Source: Sphaerisporangium viridialbum
Lineage (GTDB): Bacteria; Actinomycetota; Actinomycetes; Streptosporangiales; Streptosporangiaceae
Length of the DNA: 64,000 bases
Direction of reading: 5' to 3'
Assembly (NCBI RefSeq): GCF_049674955.1
Contig: NZ_CP187232.1
Span: 7,378,001-7,442,000, forward strand
Shown: in pieces, positions 41,400 through 48,509 of the stretch
How the letters are laid out: every line of letters starts with the position of its first letter
Numbering within the stretch: the stretch's first letter is position 1
Made by a program: the position numbers and the translations under genes
The notes under the pieces: generated by a model
Databases searched by the model: none
Told to the model about the DNA's origin: nothing
Seen by the model: the letters and a program-made list of their open reading frames with translations, nothing else

Positions 41400-43061
41400 A
41401 TGGGAATCGAGACCGTCACCAGCAGGAACCGGGACGTCGAGGGCGGCGTCGCCGGCGCGGTCAAGGCACTGTGGGCCGCCCAGCGCCCGGACGGCTCCTG
41501 GGAGGGATACTTGCCGTCCTCGGCCGTGTCGACCGCGGCCGTCCTCATCGCCCTGCACGTCGCCGACCGCGACGGCAGCGCCGCGCTCATCGAGGCCGGC
41601 ACCGGCTGGCTGGTGGCCCAGCAGAACCCCGACGGCGGCTGGGCCGACGTGCCCGGCGGCCCGTCCACCTTCAACGGGACGGGCATCGCGGTGTCCGCGC
41701 TGAAGACGGTGCGCCCCGGGGCCGAGGCGGAGATCGGGCGGGCCAGGGACTGGATGGAACGGAACGGCGGCCGGGCCGCGCTGGAGGACATCGAGCGCAC
41801 CACCCTCAACGTGATCGTCCGCGTCTACCTCGCCTTCGCCGGGCTGTACGACCCGGCCCGGGTGAAGCGGATCCCCATCGAGATCTCGCTGATGCCGCAC
41901 CGGCTGCACCAGCGCGTGTCGTTCATCCTGCCCGGCGTCTACTCCTGGGCGATCATGCAGGTGCACACGCGCGCGTTCGGCCCGCTGAGGCGCGCGACCA
42001 ACCGCGTCGCCGAGCGGCGCACGCTGCGGTACCTGCGTGACCTGGCCGAGTTCGAGGGACCGGACGGCGGCTCGGAGGAGTCGGCCTTCATGGTCGCCCT
42101 CATCGTCTTCGGGCTGGCGCTGGCCGGCGTGGGCGACGACCTCGTCGCCAAGTACCTCGCCTACATGCGCGGCGCCGTACGGCCCGACGGGTCGTGGCCC
42201 ATCGACCGGGACCTGGAGCTGTCCGGCACCTGCTACGTCAGCCAGGGGCTCCAGGAGGCCGGGCTCGGCGGCGACGAGCGGCTCCGCCCCGCCATGGACT
42301 GGATCAAGGCCTCGCAGCGGCAGGTGGGCCTGCCCGCGACCGGCTGCCCGCCCGGCGGCTGGGGCTGGGGCCTGCCGTCCTCCTGGCCCGATGTCGACGA
42401 CACCTCGCTGGCGCTGTACACGCTGGCGCGGGCCGGCGTCCCCGCCTCCGACCCCCACGTACGGGCGGGCGTGGCGTGGCTGCACTCCATGCGGAACCGC
42501 AACGGCTCGTGGGGGTGCTTCATCCGCAACGGCAGGACCATGTTCGACGCGCCCTGCTCGGCGCTCACCGCGCACGCCATGATCGCGCTCAACCGGGTCG
42601 GCGGCCAGGACCACCGCCTCGACCGGGCGGTGCGCTGGCTGGCCAGGACACAACGGTCCGACGGCTCCTTCTCGTGCGTGTGGTTCAGGGACCACACGGC
42701 CGGGACGGCCCGGGTGCTCGACGCGCTGGGGCAGCTCGGACTCGGCGATCATCCGGTCGCGCGCGGCTGCGCGAGCTGGCTCACGGCGCACCGCGCGCCG
42801 GGCGGCGGCTGGGGCGACGGCGGCGGGCTCGGGCCGACCGCCGAGGAGACGTCGTGGGCGGTGCTGGGCCTCGTCAGCTCGGGCCGCGGCGACGATCCCG
42901 CCGTCGCCGCCGGGGTCGAGTGGCTGCTGAACCACCAGCGCGACGACGGCCTGTGGGACGGCGGGCAGGTCGGCTACTACTACAACGGCCTGACGTACTG
43001 GTGTGACGCGATGGTGAACGGCTACGCGCTCCAGGCCCTCGCCTGCTACCGGGATCGCTGA
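41400..43061 (+). CDS. Class II (DxDD) terpene cyclase, squalene-hopene cyclase-like
   Basis: 553 residues, shorter than squalene-hopene cyclase (~630) and in the range of bacterial class II diterpene cyclases. The protonating motif DVDDTS is at 331-336 in the context SSWPDVDDTSLALY. At least seven QW-type repeats are seen (QRPDGSWEG, QNPDGGWAD, RPDGSWPID, RNGSWGCF, QRSDGSFSC, GGGWGD, RDDGLWDGG), showing the alpha/alpha barrel fold. No DDxxD class I motif. It likely protonates a C20 diphosphate (or a longer polyene) to give a polycyclic carbocation product, which UbiA or P450 enzymes then process. GGAGG lies about 12 nt before the ATG. Last gene of its operon. Confidence 0.88.
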   Translation: MGIETVTSRNRDVEGGVAGAVKALWAAQRPDGSWEGYLPSSAVSTAAVLIALHVADRDGSAALIEAGTGWLVAQQNPDGGWADVPGGPSTFNGTGIAVSALKTVRPGAEAEIGRARDWMERNGGRAALEDIERTTLNVIVRVYLAFAGLYDPARVKRIPIEISLMPHRLHQRVSFILPGVYSWAIMQVHTRAFGPLRRATNRVAERRTLRYLRDLAEFEGPDGGSEESAFMVALIVFGLALAGVGDDLVAKYLAYMRGAVRPDGSWPIDRDLELSGTCYVSQGLQEAGLGGDERLRPAMDWIKASQRQVGLPATGCPPGGWGWGLPSSWPDVDDTSLALYTLARAGVPASDPHVRAGVAWLHSMRNRNGSWGCFIRNGRTMFDAPCSALTAHAMIALNRVGGQDHRLDRAVRWLARTQRSDGSFSCVWFRDHTAGTARVLDALGQLGLGDHPVARGCASWLTAHRAPGGGWGDGGGLGPTAEETSWAVLGLVSSGRGDDPAVAAGVEWLLNHQRDDGLWDGGQVGYYYNGLTYWCDAMVNGYALQALACYRDR

Positions 43062-43070
43062 CGGCCCCCG

Positions 43071-43168
43071 CCACGCGGCCCGGTGCCGGGTTTCCCGCTC
43101 GGCCAGGGCCACGCGGCCCGGTGCGCCGGGCCTCCCGCTCGGCCCCGGCCACGCGGGCTCTGCCCGGG
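43071..43168. repeat. 38-40 bp direct repeats between convergent genes
   Basis: Copy 1 (43071-43108), copy 2 (43109-43148) and a partial copy from 43149 all begin CCACGCGG and share CCCGCTCGGCC. GC-rich and partly self-complementary, they fill most of the gap between the cyclase and the O-methyltransferase, which end tail to tail. They may act as a bidirectional terminator. Confidence 0.7.
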
Positions 43169-44245
43169 TCACACGGCGGGCGTGGCTCCGAGCTCGACCA
43201 GCCGTACGCCGCGGGGGTTCAGCCGCGTGGTGAGCACGATGAGACCTGCCTGCGCGGCGAGCGTCGCCAGGTGGTCGGGGGTACGGACGCGCCCGCCCAC
43301 GAGCACCAGGATGCGCAGGTCCTCGTCGGTGAAGGCGGCCTCGTCCACCTCATACTGCTCGGCGACCAGCACCCGGCCGTGGGGGCCGCACGCCTCGGCG
43401 CACCGGGTCAGGATCGCGGTGGCGGACTCGTCGTCCCAGTCGATCAGGACGCCGCTGAGCAGGTAGACGTCGCCGCCCGGTGGGAGGGGCTCGAAGAAGC
43501 TGCCTCCGATCGCCTCGCAGCGCCCCGACAGCCCGGCGGCGTCGATCGCCGCCTCGGCCTTCGCGGCGCTGGAGGGCAGGTCGACGAGCACGCCCCGGAG
43601 CCCGGGGTACGCCAGCAGCAGCCGGGTGAGCAACATGCCCGAGCCGCCGCCGACGTCGACCACCGTCCCGACCCGGTCCCAGTGGTATCCCTCCACCAGG
43701 TCGGCGACCGAGCGCCCGGTGTACCAGTGGGCGAAGCCGTCGAACTCGGCCAGAAGTCGTGGATCATCGGCGATGTCCTCGTAGTAGGGACGGCCGTACG
43801 CGACCTCGTAGACCGGACGGCCGGTCCGCACCGCGTCGGTCAGGAAGGCGGCGGCCCTGTCGAGTCGGCCGGCCAGGCCGTCCTGGTCGAGCCGCGCCCG
43901 GAGCCGGGCGGGGTGGTCGTCCAGTAGCAGCCGGGCGGCCGGGTTCAGGTCGTACACGCCGGGGGCCGCGCGGTGGAACACCCCGTGCGCCACCAGGTAG
44001 GCGAGCAGCCGTCCGAGGGCGTCGGGGTCGAGCCCCGTGCGGGTGGCGAGCTCCTTCACGTCCTGCGGGCCGCCGGCGAGGTGGTCGGCCAGCCGGAGCG
44101 TCGCCGCCGCCCTGACCGCGTGCGGCCAGATCGCGTCGGCGAGCCGGGTCACGTCCCCGCTGGCATCGGGAACGTCGGGAAATTTTGATATGCGATCACT
44201 CGTACCCGGCCGTTCGGAAGCTCGGACGTCAGATTCGGCACTCAC
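43169..44245 (-). CDS. O-methyltransferase of the acetylserotonin/COMT (Methyltransf_2) family
   Basis: 358 residues from GTG 44245 with GGAGGG five nt upstream. N-terminal winged-helix dimerisation domain (LADHLAGGPQDVKELATRTG, LGRLLAYLVAHGVF). C-terminal SAM domain: VGTVVDVGGGSGMLLTRLL (motif I), VLVDLPSS, IGGSFFEPLPPGGDVYLLSGVLIDWDDES (last part is the post-motif with catalytic acid region) and VLVAEQYEVDE. In carbonyl or polyketide clusters such enzymes methylate phenolic or enolic hydroxyls. In place of the usual catalytic His-Asp, the motif reads LIDWDDE, so the catalytic base is uncertain. Divergent from the third P450. Confidence 0.87.
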   Translation of the reverse strand: MSAESDVRASERPGTSDRISKFPDVPDASGDVTRLADAIWPHAVRAAATLRLADHLAGGPQDVKELATRTGLDPDALGRLLAYLVAHGVFHRAAPGVYDLNPAARLLLDDHPARLRARLDQDGLAGRLDRAAAFLTDAVRTGRPVYEVAYGRPYYEDIADDPRLLAEFDGFAHWYTGRSVADLVEGYHWDRVGTVVDVGGGSGMLLTRLLLAYPGLRGVLVDLPSSAAKAEAAIDAAGLSGRCEAIGGSFFEPLPPGGDVYLLSGVLIDWDDESATAILTRCAEACGPHGRVLVAEQYEVDEAAFTDEDLRILVLVGGRVRTPDHLATLAAQAGLIVLTTRLNPRGVRLVELGATPAV

Positions 44246-44473
44246 GATTACCCTCCGCCGTGCTCGGATGGCGATCCAAGAAACAGGCATGAGTCTCGCG
44301 TTATTTGTGCAGATCAGTCCAGGTACGCCCGGGAAGATGACCAAGTACTAAGGATTACATCAGTATGCGGCACATGTCCTTCATGGCACTGTCTCCAGTG
44401 AGCGAAGGCTGAGGCCTCGCCGGGGCAGCGGGGAAGCCTTGCCACGGCGAGAGGACGGGGAAGAGCCCTAGTG

Positions 44474-45637
44474 ATGCATATCGACGATAATTCTCCGCTT
44501 GCGATTTTCGACTGGTACCGCGAGATGCGGTCGGAGAATCCGGTCTTCCGTGACGACGTCTTCAACGCCTGGCACGTGCTTCGGTACGAGGACGTCCGCA
44601 TGGTGCTCTCCGACGGAGAGACGTTCCAGTCGACCCGGCCCGCCACCCGGCGGCCCGCGGTGGACGTGTTCGATCCCGGTGAGGACACCATGGTGCGCGC
44701 CGACGGCACGCACCACCGCATGCTGCGCGGCCTGGTCAATCAGGCCTTCACCCCACGCGTGGTGGAGCGGCTGGCGCCACGGGTGCGCGAGATCTGCGGC
44801 GAACTGCTCGACGGCTTCGAGGGCAAGGGCGGCATGGAGGTCGTCGCCGACATCGCCTACCCGCTGCCGATCACGATCATCATGGAGATGCTCGGGGTCC
44901 CCACCGACCGGGTCGAGCAGTTCCGGCGCTGGTCCAACGCGGTGGTGTCCGGTGGCAGCGGCACCGCGCGAGAAGGCGCCGACGCCGACATCGGCGCGAT
45001 GATGGACTACTTCAGCGGCGTGCTCGCGGATCGCCGCGACGCCCCGGGCGACGACCTCGTCAGCCGGCTCCTCGCCGCCGAGATCGCAGGTCAGCGCCTC
45101 ACCGAACGTCAGCTGCTCAACTTCTGCGCGCTGATGCTCATCGCCGGACACGAGACCACGACGAGCCTGATCACCAACACCCTGTTCTGCCTGCAGAGCA
45201 TGCCCGACGTGCTCGACCTCGTACGCCGGTCCGGCGGCGACCCCCTGCCGAGGGTCATCGACGAGGTCCTGCGGTACGCCTCGCCCGTGCAGGCCGTCCT
45301 GCGGTTCGCCACGGCGGACGTGGTGGTCGGCGGGCGGCGGATCAACGCGGGCGACACCGTCTTCCCCTTCGTCGGATCGGCCAACCGCGACGAGACCACG
45401 TTCCCCGACCCCGACCGGTTCGACCCCTTCCGCGCCGCCGGTCCCGGCCTCGCGTTCGGCCACGGAATCCACTATTGCCTGGGTGCTCCGCTGGCCAGGC
45501 TGGAAACCGCCATCGTGGTGTCCGAAATGCTGCGGCGTTTCGGCGGCAAGTGGTGGGCCGAGGGCATTGACTTCGATACTTCGATCCCGCGATTCCTCTT
45601 CGGAATCAAGCGGTTACCGCTGTCGTGGGACGACTAG
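44474..45637 (+). CDS. Cytochrome P450 (third of cluster), with a TTA codon
   Basis: 387 residues from ATG 44474; GTG 44471 directly before it is closer to GGGGAAG and may be used. I-helix MLIAGHETTTSLI, K-helix EVLR and heme loop LAFGHGIHYCLGAPLARLE, typical of the CYP105/107-like class. Near the C-terminus a TTA leucine codon (45614-45616) occurs in KRLPLSWDD; such codons are rare at this GC and in Streptomyces restrict translation to the stage when the bldA tRNA is made. Not coupled to a ferredoxin gene. Expected role: late oxidation of the terpenoid. Confidence 0.93.
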   Translation: MHIDDNSPLAIFDWYREMRSENPVFRDDVFNAWHVLRYEDVRMVLSDGETFQSTRPATRRPAVDVFDPGEDTMVRADGTHHRMLRGLVNQAFTPRVVERLAPRVREICGELLDGFEGKGGMEVVADIAYPLPITIIMEMLGVPTDRVEQFRRWSNAVVSGGSGTAREGADADIGAMMDYFSGVLADRRDAPGDDLVSRLLAAEIAGQRLTERQLLNFCALMLIAGHETTTSLITNTLFCLQSMPDVLDLVRRSGGDPLPRVIDEVLRYASPVQAVLRFATADVVVGGRRINAGDTVFPFVGSANRDETTFPDPDRFDPFRAAGPGLAFGHGIHYCLGAPLARLETAIVVSEMLRRFGGKWWAEGIDFDTSIPRFLFGIKRLPLSWDD

Positions 45638-45682
45638 ACGACCAGGTGGCACCGGATGACAGGCCGATAAGTCGTTTGTGTT

Positions 45683-45747
45683 AACGATCGTTGCCGAACG
45701 ATGTTGATATACCAAACCCGGCGCCGCTGGGATACGATCAATACCAG
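45683..45747. promoter_or_regulatory. Palindromes in the AT-rich leader of the luxR gene
   Basis: The 320-bp gap 45638-45957 between the P450 and luxR has an AT-richer first half with two palindromes: AACGATCGTT (45683-45692, perfect) followed by GAACGATGTT, and CTGG-x-AT / AT-x-CCAG (45727-45747). TCCCGAG (45843-45849) equals the right half of the PimM-type box, but the left half is poor (11 of 16 overall). These are candidate autoregulatory sites. The rest of the gap shows no gene. Confidence 0.4.
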
Positions 45748-45957
45748 ATAGCTTTACCGGAATTGGCGGGACCGCGGGGAAGAACTTACCGCACCTGACA
45801 GCATCATTCCGACCCGTCGCCAACGGCTCTGGAATGGGCGCCTCCCGAGAGCTTGTGCCCCGGAGTGTAGAGCCACTGCTCAAAGGGCCCGACGATCGTC
45901 CTGCCTCGTGAGGGGATCGATCGGGCACGAGTTGCCACCAACCGGAAAGGAAGCCGA

Positions 45958-46668
45958 ATGGTCCCCACCGAGACGCTGGTCAAAGAGAAACTGTCCGCCG
46001 AGGCCCGGAGCCGGCGGCGCCTGGCCGGGCAGCGGGTGTTCATGATCGGCGGTTGGCCGGCCTTGGAGACCGCGTCGTCCCGCGCTGCCGACGCCGACCA
46101 CGGCAAGGGGCACGAGTTCTGGTTTCGCGACACTTTGATCACGCGAGGCACCGCCGACATGACCTCGCTCCCGAGGCAGGTGCGCGGCGCCCAGCCGCAC
46201 TGGTTGCTGATCGGGCAGATGCTCAACGAGGAGGACCTCCCCGAGCTTGTGGCCAAGTGTCAGGTGATGGCGCCGATGGCCCGACTGGCGATGCTGGGGG
46301 CGTTGAAGGACCGTGGCCGCGCGGAGGGCTGGGTGCGCCGCGGGTGCACGGTCTACCTGGCGTACAACTCCACCCTCGACCGAGTGCTCGACACGCTCAA
46401 GATCGCCGCCTTGCTGGACCTGCAGATCGTCGACTATGTGATGTACCTGCGCTGGCAGCGTTCCATGCCCAAGGCGCCCCACCTGACGGACCGGCAGCAG
46501 CAGGTCCTCGAACTGATCAAGCGTGGGCACACCAACGCGGAGATCGCGAAGGAGCTGTACCTCACCCAGCACACGGTGGAGTTCCACATCCGCCACCTGC
46601 TGCAGAAGCTGGGCGCGCGCAACCGCACCGAGGCCGCGGAGATGGGCCACGCGCTGGGGATCTGCTGA
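45958..46668 (+). CDS. LuxR-type (GerE-HTH) transcriptional regulator
   Basis: 236 residues. The C-terminal 60 residues form the LuxR helix-turn-helix: LTDRQQQVLELIKRGHTNAE, IAKELYLTQHTVEFHIRHLL and QKLGARNRTEAAEMG. The N-terminal ~170 residues (HEFWFRDTLITRGTADMTSL, HWLLIGQMLNEEDLPELVAK) form an alpha/beta domain resembling a receiver but without a clear phospho-Asp pocket, so an atypical signal domain. ATG 45958 follows AAGGAAG. It is the only pathway-type activator in the terpenoid cluster and the best candidate for the box at 26672. Not PAS-containing, so its similarity to PimM is limited to the DNA-binding domain. Confidence 0.88.
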   Translation: MVPTETLVKEKLSAEARSRRRLAGQRVFMIGGWPALETASSRAADADHGKGHEFWFRDTLITRGTADMTSLPRQVRGAQPHWLLIGQMLNEEDLPELVAKCQVMAPMARLAMLGALKDRGRAEGWVRRGCTVYLAYNSTLDRVLDTLKIAALLDLQIVDYVMYLRWQRSMPKAPHLTDRQQQVLELIKRGHTNAEIAKELYLTQHTVEFHIRHLLQKLGARNRTEAAEMGHALGIC

Positions 46669-46671
46669 CCC

Positions 46672-47583
46672 GTGACCCGCGACGACCTGCCGGGCGCGGT
46701 CCCCGAACGGCCCGCCTGGGTCCCCGCCGACCTGTACCCCTTCACCGACCGCTACCTGGAGGTCGACGGCAACCTCGTGCACTACGTCGACGAGGGCACA
46801 GGGCCGTCCTTGCTCTTCCTGCATGGCAACCCGACCTGGTCCTTCCTCTACCGCGACGTGATCGCCGGCCTGCGCGGCCACTTCCGCTGCGTGGCCCTCG
46901 ACTACCCCGGGTTCGGGCTCTCCCGCGCCCGGCCGGGTTACGACTTCACGCCCCGGGAACACGCCGGGGTCGTCGAGGGCTTCATCGAGAAGCTCGACCT
47001 GTCGGACCTGGTGGTGGCGGTCCACGACTGGGGCGGCCCCATCGGACTGTGGGCGGCCGGCCGCCATCCCGCGAGGATCCGCGGGCTCGTCATCAGCAAC
47101 ACCTGGGCGTGGCCGAGCGACGACGCCGTCAAGCGGTGGTTCTCGGTCATCATGGGCGGGCCGGTCGGGCGCGCGCTCATCCGCCGGCTCAACGTCTTCG
47201 TGAACGCCTTCATCCCCGGCGCGATGCGGACACGCAGGCTCGACCGCCGGGCGCTGCTCGCGTACCGGGGCCCATTCCCCGACGCCCGCTCCCGTACCCC
47301 GATCTTCGTCCTCCCCCAGCAGATCACCGCCGGCCGCGACTTCCTGCGCGAGGTGGAGGATGGCATGCCGTCCCTGGCGGACAGGCCCGCCCTCATCGTC
47401 TGGGCCGAGGCGGACGCCGGCTTCCGGGCGGACGCGCGCCGCCGTCTGGAGGCGGCTTTCCCCGGCCACCGCACCGTGACGCTCCCCCGCGCCGGCCACT
47501 ACCTCCAGGAGGAGGCCCCCGGAGCCATCGTGACGGCCATCCAGGCCTGGTGGGCCGAGACCCAGGAGCCGCCCGTACGCTGA
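46672..47583 (+). CDS. Haloalkane dehalogenase-like alpha/beta hydrolase
   Basis: 303 residues. LLFLHGNPTWSFLYRDVI carries the oxyanion-hole HGNPT block with the halide-binding Asn. The nucleophile elbow VVAVHDWGGPIGLWA has Asp followed by Trp, as in haloalkane dehalogenases. ISNTWAWP, IVWAEADAGF (acid region) and GHYLQEEAPG (catalytic His) complete the triad. It cleaves carbon-halogen bonds or, in some relatives, epoxides. GTG start three bases after the luxR stop, thus cotranscribed with it; it may belong to the terpenoid cluster or mark its right edge. Confidence 0.87.
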   Translation: MTRDDLPGAVPERPAWVPADLYPFTDRYLEVDGNLVHYVDEGTGPSLLFLHGNPTWSFLYRDVIAGLRGHFRCVALDYPGFGLSRARPGYDFTPREHAGVVEGFIEKLDLSDLVVAVHDWGGPIGLWAAGRHPARIRGLVISNTWAWPSDDAVKRWFSVIMGGPVGRALIRRLNVFVNAFIPGAMRTRRLDRRALLAYRGPFPDARSRTPIFVLPQQITAGRDFLREVEDGMPSLADRPALIVWAEADAGFRADARRRLEAAFPGHRTVTLPRAGHYLQEEAPGAIVTAIQAWWAETQEPPVR

Positions 47584-47603
47584 CATCGCGCGGGGCCGGT
47601 CCG

Positions 47604-47620
47604 CAGACATCGGATGTCTG
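47604..47620. promoter_or_regulatory. Perfect 17-bp inverted repeat upstream of the methyltransferase
   Basis: CAGACATC and GATGTCTG flank a single G, in the 98-bp gap between the dehalogenase-like gene and the methyltransferase at 47682. There is no U tract, so an operator is more likely than a terminator. Confidence 0.45.
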
Positions 47621-47681
47621 TGAAGATCCACGGATTCGGATTTGCCGTAGGCTAGGAACTCACACGGCAGAAAGCGCAGGC

Positions 47682-48491
47682 ATGGCCGAACACACCAACC
47701 TTCCGGCGAGCATCGATCCGACCATCCCGAGCGTCGCGCGGATGTACGACTACTACCTGGGCGGCAAGGACAACTTCGCCGCCGACCGCCGGGCCGCCGA
47801 ACAGTTCATCACCGTCCTGCCGGGCATCAAAGAGATGGCGCGGGCGAACCGCGCGTTCCTCGCGCGCGTCGTCGACCTGCTGGCCCGCGAGGGTATCCGG
47901 CAGTTCCTGGACATCGGATCAGGGCTGCCCACGCAGGAGAACGTCCACCAGATCGCGCACCGCGTCGACCCCGAGGCCAGGGTGGTCTACGCCGACAACG
48001 ATCCGATCGTTCTGGTGCACGGCCGCGCGCTGCTCGCGGACAACCGCCACAGCACGGTCGTGCAGGCCGACATGCGCGAGCCGGAGGCGCTGCTGGCGCA
48101 TCCCGAGATCGTGAGTGCTCTGGACTTCGACCGGCCGGTCGCCGTGCTGCTGGTCTCGATGCTGCACTTCGTCCCCGAAGAGGCCCTGGTCACGCGCATC
48201 GTGGCCACGATCCGCGAACGCCTTGCCCCCGGCAGCCATCTGATCATCACCCACGCCTTCGCGGGCGACGTCAGCGCCGAAGTGCACGAGGCCGGCCAGC
48301 AGGTCTACCGCTCGACCGCCACCGGCTCCCTCACCTCGCGCGGCGCCGACCGGCTGGCCGAGCTCCTCGCGGGCATGACGTTGCTGGAGCCCGGCATCGT
48401 GCCGGTGCAGGCCTGGTGTCCGGACTACGAGGGCGACGCCGCCTTCGACCCGGCCAAGCCCGCCATCCTCGCCGCCGTCGCCCGCCACTGA
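47682..48491 (+). CDS. SAM-dependent methyltransferase, DUF574 (Methyltransf_19) family
   Basis: 269 residues, an actinomycete-specific expanded family. The signature opening PSVARMYDYYLGGKDNFAADR and IKEMARANRAFLARVV are diagnostic. The SAM-binding block is GIRQFLDIGSGLPTQENVHQ, then VVYADNDPIVLVHGRALL and VVQADMREPEALLAHPE. Substrate is not known for most members. There is a possible operator in the leader. It is convergent with the ABC exporter genes. Confidence 0.93.
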   Translation: MAEHTNLPASIDPTIPSVARMYDYYLGGKDNFAADRRAAEQFITVLPGIKEMARANRAFLARVVDLLAREGIRQFLDIGSGLPTQENVHQIAHRVDPEARVVYADNDPIVLVHGRALLADNRHSTVVQADMREPEALLAHPEIVSALDFDRPVAVLLVSMLHFVPEEALVTRIVATIRERLAPGSHLIITHAFAGDVSAEVHEAGQQVYRSTATGSLTSRGADRLAELLAGMTLLEPGIVPVQAWCPDYEGDAAFDPAKPAILAAVARH

Positions 48492-48509
48492 CCCGCCACG
48501 GCCCAGGGG

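Noticed and set aside
44456..44471. 12 of 16 match to the PimM-type box before the third P450
   Set aside because: It overlaps the ribosome-binding site and start and lacks the central WW-T; probably coincidental.
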